From positions 1-7,462 of the forward strand of contig CAYJRR010000175.1 of NCBI GenBank assembly GCA_964372275.1: 7,462 nucleotides of DNA, written 5' to 3'. Origin of the DNA: CAYJRR01 sp964372275 [NCBI: uncultured bacterium]. GTDB lineage: Bacteria > CAYJRR01. This document shows, piece by piece, positions 7,322 through 7,462 of this stretch (position 1 is its first letter; each line of letters begins with the position of its first letter). Under the pieces are notes generated by a model. That model was not told where the DNA came from. It searched no databases and saw nothing but the letters and a program-made list of their open reading frames with translations. The position numbers and the translations under genes were made by a program.

Positions 7322-7462
7322 ACGTCCTGGCGTTGAGCCACACCTATCCGCGGTTCGAGGGGGATCACCGCGGGGTCTTCATCCGCCAGATGTACGAGCA
7401 CGTGGCGGCGCGCCACCGCGTCGACGTGCAGGCCCACGACCGTGTCGGAGCTGCCGCTCGCG
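7318..7462 (+). CDS. GT4 family glycosyltransferase, N-terminal part only
   Basis: Starts with GTG at 7318-7320, overlapping the TGA of the preceding gene in the four bases GTGA, and runs off the right edge after 48 codons. The first residues, MNVLALSHTYPRFEGDHRG followed by VFIRQMYEHVAARHRVDV, match the opening of many GT4 enzymes (a short strand, an SHTYPRF-type loop, a GVFIRQ helix start and then a second strand). A retaining nucleotide-sugar glycosyltransferase is therefore expected. No ribosome binding site is visible, so coupling to the upstream synthase gene is likely. From about 7441 the codons stop looking like the rest of the gene: third positions turn A/T-rich in this frame, while the frame beginning with GTG at 7442 gives SELPLA with every codon ending in G or C. 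This hints at a frameshift or sequencing error near 7430-7443. Confidence 0.8.
   Translation, partial: MNVLALSHTYPRFEGDHRGVFIRQMYEHVAARHRVDVQAHDRVGAAAR

Overview
The window is a high-GC (about 70% by eye) bacterial surface-glycan or protein-glycosylation locus. Five genes are complete and one is cut by the right edge; nearly all codons end in G or C. The gene content suggests a GC-rich, largely environmental lineage such as Acidobacteriota, Myxococcota-like Deltaproteobacteria, Gemmatimonadota or Eisenbacteria. No rRNA or other marker gene is present, so the phylum stays open. No transposase, tRNA, CRISPR array or phage gene was seen.

Layout, left to right. Bases 1-28 may hold the first codons of a leftward gene leaving the window. 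Bases 29-283 show no gene, only short GC-rich inverted repeats and a weak terminator-like palindrome just after the next gene. Bases 284-2608 (minus) encode a 774-residue multi-membrane GT-C protein with C-terminal TPRs, resembling the TMTC O-mannosyltransferase family. Bases 2609-2790 are a divergent intergenic region carrying an AT-rich heptamer repeat (TGGAAAA) in inverted orientation. Bases 2791-4895 (plus) are a two-gene operon: a DegT/DnrJ/EryC1 sugar aminotransferase and a GT2 rhamnosyltransferase-like enzyme. Bases 4896-5096 lie between convergent genes and are mostly filled by a ~150-nt imperfect palindrome. Bases 5097-6251 (minus) encode a GT4 glycosyltransferase. Bases 6252-6307 are a short divergent promoter region with a near-consensus, partly symmetric -10. 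Bases 6308-7462 (plus) hold a polyprenyl-phosphate-sugar synthase (DPM1/GtrB-like GT2), coupled through a GTGA overlap to a second GT4 gene that runs off the edge.

How the genes may work together (inference). The aminotransferase makes an amino-sugar nucleotide. The GT2 and two GT4 enzymes assemble a glycan from nucleotide sugars on the cytoplasmic face. The DPM1-like enzyme charges a polyprenyl phosphate with a sugar. The TMTC-like GT-C protein is the kind of enzyme that uses such a lipid-linked sugar on the outer face of the membrane. Donor synthase and GT-C acceptor enzyme in one locus is the most interesting biochemical suggestion here. The rod-like palindrome at 4939-5089 is the most striking unexplained sequence structure.
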